From assembly GCF_035917455.1 (NCBI RefSeq), contig NZ_CP109078.1, forward strand, positions 7,796,001 to 7,860,000: DNA of 64,000 bases, in the 5' to 3' direction. Each line of letters begins with the position of its first letter. Position 1 is the stretch's first letter. A program made the translations under genes and the position numbers. This document shows, in pieces, positions 16,553-24,178 of this stretch. The notes beneath the pieces were generated by a model. It searched no databases, was not told where the DNA came from, and saw nothing but the letters and a program-made list of their open reading frames with translations. Source of the DNA: Micromonospora sp. NBC_01796 (GTDB lineage Bacteria > Actinomycetota > Actinomycetes > Mycobacteriales > Micromonosporaceae).

Positions 16553-18874
16553 ATGGTGGATACGGGACAGTCTCCAAGTGCAGCCCCCACGCCCGTGCCG
16601 GATCCACCACCATCGAACCGAGCGACCCGGTTCCGGCGGACCCTGCTCCGCCACGACCTGCCCGCGTCGTTCGTGGTCTTCCTCGTCGCGGTCCCGCTCT
16701 CCCTGGGCATCGCGGCGGCCTCCGGCGCGCCACTGCTCGCCGGCATCATCGCCGCGGTGGTCGGTGGAATCGTGGTCGGCGCCCTCGGCGGCGCTCCACT
16801 ACTGGTCAGCGGTCCGGCCGCCGGGCTCTCGGTGATCGTGGCGGACCTGGTGCTCCGCCACGGCTGGATGGCCACCGCCGCCATGGTCACCCTCGCCGGC
16901 CTGGTCCAGATCGTCCTCGGCCTCAGCCGGTTCGGCCGGGCCGCGCTGATGCTCTCCCCCGCGGTGGTGCACGGCATGCTCGCCGGCATCGGAATCGTGA
17001 TCGCCCTGAGTCAACTGCACGTGGTGCTCGGCGGCGCACCGCAGCGCTCGGTCTGGGAGAACCTCCGTGAGCTGCCAGCCCAGCTCGTCGGCTACCACGA
17101 CGCCGCGGTGCTGGTGGGTGTGGTCACGGTCGCCGTACTGCTCGTCTGGCCCCGGCTGGTCCGGGTGTCGTACCTGCCCGCGCCGCTGGTCGCCATCGCC
17201 GTGGCCACCGCGATGGCCACCGGCCTGGGGCTCGATCTCACCCGGGTCGCCCTGCCCGACGATCCACTCAGCTACCTGACGCTGCCCCGATGGCCGGACG
17301 CTCCGCTGACCGACGTGCTCTCCGGGGTGTTCCTGCTCGCCGTGGTCGCCAGCGTGGAATCCCTGCTCTCGGCGGTCGCCGTGGACCGGCTGCACGACGG
17401 CCCACGGGCCAGGCTCGACCGCGAACTGATCGCCCAGGGGGTGGCGAACTCCGCCTCCGGGGCACTCGGCGGGTTGCCGGTCACCGGCGTGATCGTCCGC
17501 AGCTCGGCGAACGTGGAGGCCGGTGCCCGTACCCGCGCCTCGGCGATCCTGCACGGGCTGTGGATCGCCATCTTCGCGCTGCTCCTGGCCAGCGTGCTGG
17601 AGCTGATCCCGATGTCCGCCCTCGCCGGAGTCCTGGTGATCGTCGGGCTACGGCTGATCAGCGTGGCCCACGTACGCGACCTGATGCGGCACCGGGAGTT
17701 CCCCGCGTACGCGGTCACCGTGGCCGGGGTCGTCTTCCTCGACCTGGTCACCGGCGTACTGCTCGGGATGGCGGTGGCCCTGGTCTCGGCGCTGTACCGG
17801 CTCACCCACTGGCGCATCGACGTCGACCGGCGGGGTGCCGACGACTGGCTCGTGCAGATCACCGGCACCCTGCTCTTCCTCGGCGCCGGACGGCTCAACC
17901 AGGAACTGCGCCGGCTACCGCCCGGTGCCCGGGTCCACCTGGAACTGCGCCTGGACTTCCTCGACCACGCCGCCTTCGGGGTGATTCAGCAGTGGCGGGC
18001 CGGCTACGAACGCAACGGCGGTCAGGTACGGGTGGAGGAGTCGCTGAACGGCTGGTTCGACCGGGCGGTACGCGACCGACTCGGCAACCGCAAGAGCCTG
18101 CCGGAACGGCTGCCGCGCTGGCTCGCCCCCTGGTCGCACTGGCAGGCCGGGGCCCCAGCACCCGCCCGCCCCGAGACCGGGCACCCGGCCGGCTCGTCCG
18201 AAACCCCCGCCACCGGCGAGATCGGCGGCAACATGCTGGTGGGCGTACGGGAGTTCCAGCGCCGGGTCGCCCCGCTGGTCCGGCCCTACCTGACCGAACT
18301 GGCCCGGGACGGGCAACGCCCCGACGAACTCTTCATCACCTGCGCCGACTCCCGACTGGTGCCCAACCTGGTCACCGCGAGCGGGCCGGGCGACCTGTTC
18401 TGCCTGCGCAACATCGGCAACATCGTGCCCCGGCACGGCACCCCCGGCGACCACAGCGTCGGCGCCGCGATCGAGTACGCGACCGACGTCCTGCAGGTCT
18501 CCACCATCACCGTCTGCGGGCACTCCGACTGCGGTGCGATGCGCGCGGTCCTCCAGGGCGGAGTGGCTCGGGAGTCGCACCTCGGTTCCTGGCTCAGCCA
18601 CGTACGCCTCGGTGGGCGACGCGACGACCGGCGTGGGCCCGGGGTGCCACCGCCCCGGGACGCGGCCGGCCCGCCCCACGATCCGGCCGCGCTGGAACGC
18701 CAGGCCCTGGCCAACGTCGCCCAGCAGCTCGCCAACCTCCAGACCTATCCGAGTGTCCGAAGGCGGCTCGACGCCGACCGGCTCACCCTGGTCGGTCTCT
18801 ACTTCGACCTGCACGAGGCACGGATGTACCTGGTGGACGCCGGCAACGGTGCCCGGCGTCCACTGCCTCTCTGA
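16553..18874 (+). CDS. SulP anion transporter fused to beta-carbonic anhydrase
   Basis: Two-domain membrane protein, 773 residues, from ATG 16553 (GGAGG five bases upstream). Residues about 30-420 form the SulP core with about 10-12 membrane helices (LPASFVVFLVAVPLSLGIAAASG, LVSGPAAGLSVIVADL, ANSASGALGGLPVTGVIVRSSAN). A STAS-like segment follows near 440-530. A complete beta-carbonic anhydrase domain spans about 565-773: zinc ligands Cys597 and Asp599 with Arg601 in CADSR, then His657 and Cys660 in HSDCGA. The fusion couples bicarbonate (or other anion) import to CO2/bicarbonate interconversion at the inner membrane face; the family is known in actinobacteria. It is followed by a long hairpin, so it is transcribed alone. 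Confidence 0.95.
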   Translation: MVDTGQSPSAAPTPVPDPPPSNRATRFRRTLLRHDLPASFVVFLVAVPLSLGIAAASGAPLLAGIIAAVVGGIVVGALGGAPLLVSGPAAGLSVIVADLVLRHGWMATAAMVTLAGLVQIVLGLSRFGRAALMLSPAVVHGMLAGIGIVIALSQLHVVLGGAPQRSVWENLRELPAQLVGYHDAAVLVGVVTVAVLLVWPRLVRVSYLPAPLVAIAVATAMATGLGLDLTRVALPDDPLSYLTLPRWPDAPLTDVLSGVFLLAVVASVESLLSAVAVDRLHDGPRARLDRELIAQGVANSASGALGGLPVTGVIVRSSANVEAGARTRASAILHGLWIAIFALLLASVLELIPMSALAGVLVIVGLRLISVAHVRDLMRHREFPAYAVTVAGVVFLDLVTGVLLGMAVALVSALYRLTHWRIDVDRRGADDWLVQITGTLLFLGAGRLNQELRRLPPGARVHLELRLDFLDHAAFGVIQQWRAGYERNGGQVRVEESLNGWFDRAVRDRLGNRKSLPERLPRWLAPWSHWQAGAPAPARPETGHPAGSSETPATGEIGGNMLVGVREFQRRVAPLVRPYLTELARDGQRPDELFITCADSRLVPNLVTASGPGDLFCLRNIGNIVPRHGTPGDHSVGAAIEYATDVLQVSTITVCGHSDCGAMRAVLQGGVARESHLGSWLSHVRLGGRRDDRRGPGVPPPRDAAGPPHDPAALERQALANVAQQLANLQTYPSVRRRLDADRLTLVGLYFDLHEARMYLVDAGNGARRPLPL

Positions 18875-18923
18875 ACGGTCCGACTCTCTGAACTGTTTCG
18901 CTGGATCAACCACGGCGCCCGGG

Positions 18924-18986
18924 GCGGCGTACCCGGCGAGCCGACCGCCGGGGGGATTGGCGGAGGACGCTCACCGGGTACGCCGC
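18924..18986 (+). terminator. Long inverted repeat downstream of SulP-carbonic anhydrase
   Basis: GCGGCGTACCCGG (18924-18936) and CCGGGTACGCCGC (18974-18986) are a perfect 13-bp inverted repeat. Inside it GAGC pairs with GCTC and CCGCC with GGCGG, giving a stacked structure. It lies 50 bases past the stop codon. Probable terminator or 3-prime stabilising hairpin. The remaining bases up to 19151 show no gene. Confidence 0.7.
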
Positions 18987-19151
18987 ACGGGCGAACCGCC
19001 CGCAGGGCACCTGTGATCAACACAAGCACGGCGGGACGGCGGTCGGCACCGGTCTTGACGTGATCACTACGTCGCCGGCCCCGGCGCTGACGCCGCCACC
19101 ACACCCGCGTCAAGAAGGCGTCGGGATCACCGGGCCGGGCGTGGTGAACGC

Positions 19152-19574
19152 GTGAAGATCCGCGACCCGACCCCGTCGGAGCGCCACGATCGGCACATGC
19201 ACAGCCCGACCCTGCCCCGCCGTACCGCGACCACCGATGGCGGCGGGACCGCACGGCCACGACCGGTGGACCTGCTCACCCGGACGCCGTCCCGGATCGA
19301 GGCGCTGGTCTGCGTACGGCTGGCCGCCAGCACCGACGGTGGCCGGTTCGCCCGACACCTGCGCACCGACCCCCGGGTGGTCGCCGCGTGGTGGGTGGCC
19401 GCCGACATCGACCTGATGGTGCGGCTGTCCTGCGCCGGGCTCCCCGAGTTGAACACCGCCGTCGCCGACCTGCGGCTGCGCGGCGGGGCCTCGGAAACCG
19501 TCACCCACCTGCTCCTGCGCCCGCTCGACATTCCCGAGCAGGCCACCGCCGACCCCGAAGGCGAACCGTCATGA
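19152..19574 (+). CDS. Stand-alone AsnC/Lrp ligand-binding (RAM) domain protein
   Basis: Small protein of up to 140 residues. Residues about 50-125 (ALVCVRLAASTDGGRFARHL, VVAAWWVAADIDLMVRLSCA, VTHLLLRPL) match the RAM/ACT-like effector domain at the C-terminus of Lrp/AsnC regulators. There is no helix-turn-helix, so it cannot bind DNA by itself. Its stop overlaps the start of the LysA-like gene (ATGA, 19571-19574), so the two are translationally coupled. It probably senses an amino acid and may tune or scaffold the decarboxylase-like partner (inference). The start is uncertain: GTG 19152 or ATG 19197, neither with a clear ribosome binding site. Confidence 0.75.
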   Translation: MKIRDPTPSERHDRHMHSPTLPRRTATTDGGGTARPRPVDLLTRTPSRIEALVCVRLAASTDGGRFARHLRTDPRVVAAWWVAADIDLMVRLSCAGLPELNTAVADLRLRGGASETVTHLLLRPLDIPEQATADPEGEPS

Positions 19575-20935
19575 CCCTGGCCGAACTCATCCCCTCGCTG
19601 CGTACGTCACTCCCCGCCCACCTGCACGGCGACGTGTGGCCCTCGATGGCCCACCGCGACGAGCACGGCGAGATCTCGGTCGGGGAGGTGCATCTCGGCG
19701 AGCTCGCCGAACGGTTCGGCACCCCGGCGTACGTCCTGGACGAGGCGGACGTACGCCGTCGCTGCCGGGAGTACGCGGGCGCGTTCGGCCCCGCCAACGT
19801 CGTGTACGCGGCGAAGGCGCTGACCTGCCGGGGCGTACTGCGGTGGATCGCCGACGAGGGACTGTCGCTGGGCGTGCACTCGGCCGGGCAGCTCGCCACC
19901 GCCGCCGCCGTCGGTTTCCCGGCCGACCGGATCGTGCTCCAGGGCGACGCCAAGAGCCCCACCGACCTGGCCGCCGCGCTGGACTACGGTGTCGGCACCA
20001 TCGTGATCGAGTCCGGTTCCGAGATACCGCGTCTGGCCGCGCTGCTGCGCCGCCGGCAACGGGTGCTGCTGCGGGTGCTCCCCGACTGGGACAACGGCCG
20101 GGTCGAGACGATGTCGATGCTGCCCGCGGCACCGGTCGCGGACCGGTTCGGGGTGCCGGCGGCCGGCACCAGCCTGGACGAGATGGTTCGCCGGATCACC
20201 GACCAGCCGATGCTGGAGCTGGTCGGGCTCGACTTCTTCCTCGGCTCGCAGACCTCCCGGTTCGGCGGCTACGAACGGGCGATCCACCACCTGGTGGCGA
20301 CCATGGCGACCCTGACGCAGCGGCACGGCACCCAGCTCACCGAGATCAACATCGGGGGTGGGCACGCCGTACCGGGCACCGACGCCGACGGGCAGTTCGC
20401 CCTCGACGCGTTCGCCTCCCGCGCCCGCAAGGTGCTCCGGGTCGCCTGCGACGAGCACGACCTACCCGTACCGCGCCTGGCGGTGGCGCCCGGTCGGGCC
20501 ATCGTGGCGCGAGCCGGCGTGGCGCTCTACCGGGTGCTCGCCGTACGCCGTGACCCGGACGGGCACCAGCTCGTCGCGGTTGACGGCGGGCTGAGCGACA
20601 ATCCCCGCCCGGCCCTCTACGGCGCCCGGTACACCGCCGTCCTGCTCGGCCGGCTCAGCCGCGCGCAGGACCAGCGGACCACCGTCGTCGGACGGCACGA
20701 CGAGCCCGGGGACGTGCTCGTACGCGACGCCCCACTGCCGGGTGACCTGCGCCCCGGCGACCTGCTCGCGGTGCCCTGCTCCGGGGCGTACCAGCTCAGC
20801 CTGGCGTCGAACTACAACCTGGTGCCCCGGCCGCCGCTGGTGGCGGTCAACAACGGCCGGACCCGGCTGCTGGTACGGGCCGAGACGGTGGACGACGTAC
20901 TCGCCCGCGACCTCGACTCCCCCGGCACGGACTGA
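19571..20935 (+). CDS. LysA-like fold-type III PLP decarboxylase with altered active-site motifs
   Basis: Protein of 454 residues with diaminopimelate decarboxylase architecture: alanine-racemase-like barrel with PLP lysine Lys82 in VVYAAKALTCRG, the glycine-rich phosphate loop NIGGG near 260, and a C-terminal domain with VDGGLSDNPRPALYGARY. Several motifs depart from LysA: HIGSQ is FFLGSQ (222-227), EPGR is APGR (306-309), and the catalytic CESGD motif is DEPGD (377-381), so the conserved cysteine is missing. PLP binding looks intact, but ordinary diaminopimelate decarboxylation is doubtful. A different substrate or reaction is likely. Coupled to the RAM-domain gene upstream and followed by a strong hairpin, so a two-gene operon. 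Confidence 0.82.
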   Translation: MTLAELIPSLRTSLPAHLHGDVWPSMAHRDEHGEISVGEVHLGELAERFGTPAYVLDEADVRRRCREYAGAFGPANVVYAAKALTCRGVLRWIADEGLSLGVHSAGQLATAAAVGFPADRIVLQGDAKSPTDLAAALDYGVGTIVIESGSEIPRLAALLRRRQRVLLRVLPDWDNGRVETMSMLPAAPVADRFGVPAAGTSLDEMVRRITDQPMLELVGLDFFLGSQTSRFGGYERAIHHLVATMATLTQRHGTQLTEINIGGGHAVPGTDADGQFALDAFASRARKVLRVACDEHDLPVPRLAVAPGRAIVARAGVALYRVLAVRRDPDGHQLVAVDGGLSDNPRPALYGARYTAVLLGRLSRAQDQRTTVVGRHDEPGDVLVRDAPLPGDLRPGDLLAVPCSGAYQLSLASNYNLVPRPPLVAVNNGRTRLLVRAETVDDVLARDLDSPGTD

Positions 20936-20941
20936 GTGCCG

Positions 20942-20978
20942 TCGGCCAACGGTGGCACACCCTGCCACCGTTGGCCGA
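20942..20978. terminator. Perfect hairpin between convergent genes
   Basis: GGCCAACGGTGGC and GCCACCGTTGGCC form a 13-bp perfect stem with a 7-base loop, extended by two further pairs at the base. It sits between the LysA-like gene and the converging glycosyltransferase, so it probably ends transcription from both sides. Confidence 0.88.
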
Positions 20979-21004
20979 TGCCGTGTTTCAGCGGGTGGCG
21001 ACCG

Positions 21005-22921
21005 TCAGGCTCCGGTGTGGACGGTGTCGGTGCTCGGGGCGGACTCCCCCTGCGGTGCACCGGACGCCGCCTCGGCCCCCGCCGGTTCCGGGTCGGCGAA
21101 CGCCTCGACCGGGATCCCCGGCCAGCGGGCGAACGCGGTGTCGAGGAAGTACTGCTGCCCCGGATCCCAGGTGTGGCCGGACTCGCGCCGGTGGTAGACG
21201 TACCCGAACGGGTGGGTCCGGTAGATCACCGCGCCGTCGCGCCGGAGCCGCTCGATCACCCCGTAGTCGACCGACCTCGGCACCGGCCGCCAGCCGCCGA
21301 CGGCTTCGAGATCACCCCTGGCCAGCAGCATGGTCCCGCCGGCCACCATCTCCCCGGTGGACTCCGGCACCCCGGACGGACGCCGTACGGTGACGCCGAG
21401 GGTCTCCAGGAAGACGAACTCGGTGCCCTTGCCGACCAGCGTGGCCCCGGAGTAGTGCCGGGCCAGCACCAGGTCCCAGACGTGCTCGATGCCGTAGCTG
21501 TCGTCGTCGTCGAACTTGGTCACCAGGCTGCCCCGAGCCCGCCGGGTCGCCTCGCCGAGCGCCGCACCGAACCCGGTGCTGCCGGGCACCGGCACGATCT
21601 CGTACGGGCGGCCGGACTCGGCGAGCATGGTCGCCACCTCGGCCGGCAGTTCGATGCCGTGCAGGCAGAGGATGAGCTCCAGCTCGGGATAGGTCTGGTC
21701 GATGATCGCCTTGACCGCACCGGCCAGCATCTCCGCCCGGCGGGTGGCCAGGATCGCGCTGACCGACGGCGGGCGCCGCAACTCGGGCAGGGCGTCGGCG
21801 GTCACCCGGGGCAGTGCGAAACCGGCGGCGTGACCGCGCATGGCGGCCCGGCGCTGCCGTACGCTGCGCGACTCCAGGGCCAGCGGGTCACCGGTCGGCA
21901 GTGGCGTGGTCAGCAGCTCCCGCAGCTCGGGCTGGATCAGCCCGGCGACCCGTGGCGGCAACTCCGGTACGCGCAGCAGCGCCCCCGTCATCGCCAACTG
22001 GACCAGCAGCGCGGCGGTGTCGACCGGCCGCTCGTCGGTCAACGGCGGGCAGTCCACCCCCTTGACCAGTCGCAGGGCGGCCAGGGTCGCCGCGTCCAGG
22101 CCGGCGCCGCCCAGCGGGTGCCGGTCGGCCTCGCTGCGCGCCCGTCGGGCCCGCCCCCGCGCTTCCAGTTCGAGCCGCAGGGTTGCCGCCTCGGGCTGAT
22201 AGGAGCTGGCCCGCCGCCCCCTCGGGTTGATCCGGCGGGCGTCCACCAGGACCACCGTCCCGCCGTCGGGGCCCTGTACGTCGTGCCGACCGGCCGGCAC
22301 CGCCACCGCGTACGGGTGGTCCTCGGCCGGCTCGCCCGGCTGCGCCACCCTCGGGTCGCGCAGCACCACGTCATGTGCCCGGATGTCGGTGCTCAGCGGC
22401 AACTCGCCGGCCACCACGGCCGCGCCGAGCTGCCCCGGCAGGTACGCCGGCAGCCCGCCCTGGCTGGTCAGGCTCGCGCTCACCGGTGCGGGCAGCGGTC
22501 GGGCCGGGCCGAACGCCTCCACCGAGGCGCGCACGATGTCGCGCAGCGGGACGGGTCTGCGCAGCCGGACCCGGACGGTGGCGGGGCCGCGTCCCAGCCG
22601 GGGCAGGGCCACCCGCTGCCGGACCAGGTGGTCCAGCGGGCCGATCCGGCCGGACCAGCCGCTGCGCGGCGAACGCCAGTAGGCGACGACGATCCGGGCT
22701 CGGCTGGTCGGGGTCAGCGTCTCGGGGTACTCGGTCAGGAGATCGCGCAACCGGTCCAGCGTCCCGGCGAGGACCAGCACCCCACGGGAGCCGGGGATCC
22801 TCAGCGTCCGCAGGCCGACGAGGCGGCCCAACCGCTCGCTGAGCACCGGCGGTGGACCGTTGACCAGTCTCCACGTACCGCCTGCGTTGGCGCCCCGCGA
22901 CTCAGTTGTGGCTTTCGGCAT
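21005..22921 (-). CDS. Family 2 glycosyltransferase with large unknown N-terminal region
   Basis: Protein of 638 residues. The GT2 (GT-A) domain is at about 385-590: SVSAILATRRAEMLAGAVKAI, the acidic metal/nucleotide motif KFDDDDSYG, and the acceptor-side GGTMLLARGDLEAVGGWRPV. The first 380 residues have no motif I know; they contain repeated Arg/Pro-rich strands and could be an acceptor-binding or protein-interaction domain. The C-terminal 35 residues are Ala/Glu/Pro-rich. The start is three bases after the stop of the other GT2 gene, so they form one operon. Probable role in a cell-surface glycan or glycosylated metabolite; acceptor unknown. Confidence 0.85.
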   Translation of the reverse strand: MPKATTESRGANAGGTWRLVNGPPPVLSERLGRLVGLRTLRIPGSRGVLVLAGTLDRLRDLLTEYPETLTPTSRARIVVAYWRSPRSGWSGRIGPLDHLVRQRVALPRLGRGPATVRVRLRRPVPLRDIVRASVEAFGPARPLPAPVSASLTSQGGLPAYLPGQLGAAVVAGELPLSTDIRAHDVVLRDPRVAQPGEPAEDHPYAVAVPAGRHDVQGPDGGTVVLVDARRINPRGRRASSYQPEAATLRLELEARGRARRARSEADRHPLGGAGLDAATLAALRLVKGVDCPPLTDERPVDTAALLVQLAMTGALLRVPELPPRVAGLIQPELRELLTTPLPTGDPLALESRSVRQRRAAMRGHAAGFALPRVTADALPELRRPPSVSAILATRRAEMLAGAVKAIIDQTYPELELILCLHGIELPAEVATMLAESGRPYEIVPVPGSTGFGAALGEATRRARGSLVTKFDDDDSYGIEHVWDLVLARHYSGATLVGKGTEFVFLETLGVTVRRPSGVPESTGEMVAGGTMLLARGDLEAVGGWRPVPRSVDYGVIERLRRDGAVIYRTHPFGYVYHRRESGHTWDPGQQYFLDTAFARWPGIPVEAFADPEPAGAEAASGAPQGESAPSTDTVHTGA

Positions 22922-22924
22922 GCC

Positions 22925-23992
22925 TCATCCTGTTTTGATCGGTGACCGTCGAACCACTCTACGCGGCGCGGGAGAACCCGCCTGCGGGCGCCGTCCGGTC
23001 AACCGTTGCCGTACCTGCCACGCCGTCATGAGCAGCTCGAACAGTTGGTACGCGCCGATCGCGACCAGGCGCTGCTTCAACCCGTCGTTGCCGGCCGCCA
23101 CCGGTGCACCGCCCGCAGGCAGGTGCCGGCGGTACTGCGCGGTGATCCGGGCGAAGAACGTACGGCGCATTTTTCCGGGCACCCGGCTCGCGTGTCCGAG
23201 GACCTGGAGGCAGTGCCAGATCATCCGCTGGAAGATCACCGGGCGCAGGGTGGTGAAGTCGCCGGGGCGGGAGTCCATGTACTCGAAGACCCGGTCCCAC
23301 TGGTCGAACACCTCGAGGTGACGGTCGCTCACCGTACGCGTGATCGCCCCCTGCTGCCGCTGCCGGTACGCGTAACAGTCCCGGTCGAGCAGGCTGATCC
23401 GTTCCGAGGCGAGCATCAGCGGCAGGATGAACGCGACGTCCTCGTACCAGCCGGGGCCGAAGGTGATGCCGGTCCGTACCAGGAACTCCCGCCGGATGAC
23501 CTTGTTGCAGGCGATCCAGAGGTGGTTGAGCAGGCCCGGAACCTCGGCGAAGGTGAAGGTCTCCGGCACCGGTCGCCCGCCGTGCACGGCGGTCACCGGA
23601 TGGTCCTCGACCCGGCCGTCCCAGTAGACCCGGGCGTACCCGGTGACGAGGAGGTCGGGTGTGGTCCGGGCGAGCCGGTCGGCGACCGCCTGCAGGGTGC
23701 CCGGCGGCAGCCAGTCGTCGCTGTCCACGCACCAGACGTAGGTGCCGGTGGCCTGCCGCAGGCCGGTGTTGCGGGCCGCGCCGAGTCCGACGTTGCGGGG
23801 CAGGGTGACCACCCTGATCCGGCTGTCCAGGGCCGCGTAGCGGGCGAGGATCTCGGCGGAGCCGTCCGGTGAGGCGTCGTCGACCGCGATCACCTCGAAG
23901 TCGGTGAACGACTGGTCGAGCAGGGAGTCGAGGCACTCCGCGAGGTACTCCTCGACCCGGTACACCGGAACGATCAAGCTGAGCAGGGCCAC
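22925..23992 (-). CDS. Family 2 glycosyltransferase
   Basis: Protein of 355 residues. The GT-A domain is at the N-terminus: LSLIVPVYRVEEYLAECLDSLLDQSF, VDDASPDGS, then the DxD-like VDSDDWL near 100. The C-terminal half has aromatic motifs (WYEDVAFILPLMLASERISLL) seen in bacterial exopolysaccharide and teichoic-acid-type glycosyltransferases. No membrane segment is evident, so it is cytoplasmic or membrane-associated. First gene of a two-gene operon with the 638-residue glycosyltransferase. The 186 bases upstream show nothing identifiable beyond a presumed promoter. Confidence 0.92.
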   Translation of the reverse strand: MALLSLIVPVYRVEEYLAECLDSLLDQSFTDFEVIAVDDASPDGSAEILARYAALDSRIRVVTLPRNVGLGAARNTGLRQATGTYVWCVDSDDWLPPGTLQAVADRLARTTPDLLVTGYARVYWDGRVEDHPVTAVHGGRPVPETFTFAEVPGLLNHLWIACNKVIRREFLVRTGITFGPGWYEDVAFILPLMLASERISLLDRDCYAYRQRQQGAITRTVSDRHLEVFDQWDRVFEYMDSRPGDFTTLRPVIFQRMIWHCLQVLGHASRVPGKMRRTFFARITAQYRRHLPAGGAPVAAGNDGLKQRLVAIGAYQLFELLMTAWQVRQRLTGRRPQAGSPAPRRVVRRSPIKTG

Positions 23993-24178
23993 CGCTGTCC
24001 ACCTCCGGGTGCATGGGGCGGACCCAGCCTCAGGTAGCCGGAAGGCGCGGCAGCGGACAGTACGTTAACGCGGGGTGACCAGGTAACGACGGCTGACCGG
24101 CCGGTGAACCCGGCTTGCCGGAATCCGGGTCATTCCGGCCAGTGTCCGCTCGGGCCGGTCGGTCGCCGGATCTCCCGC

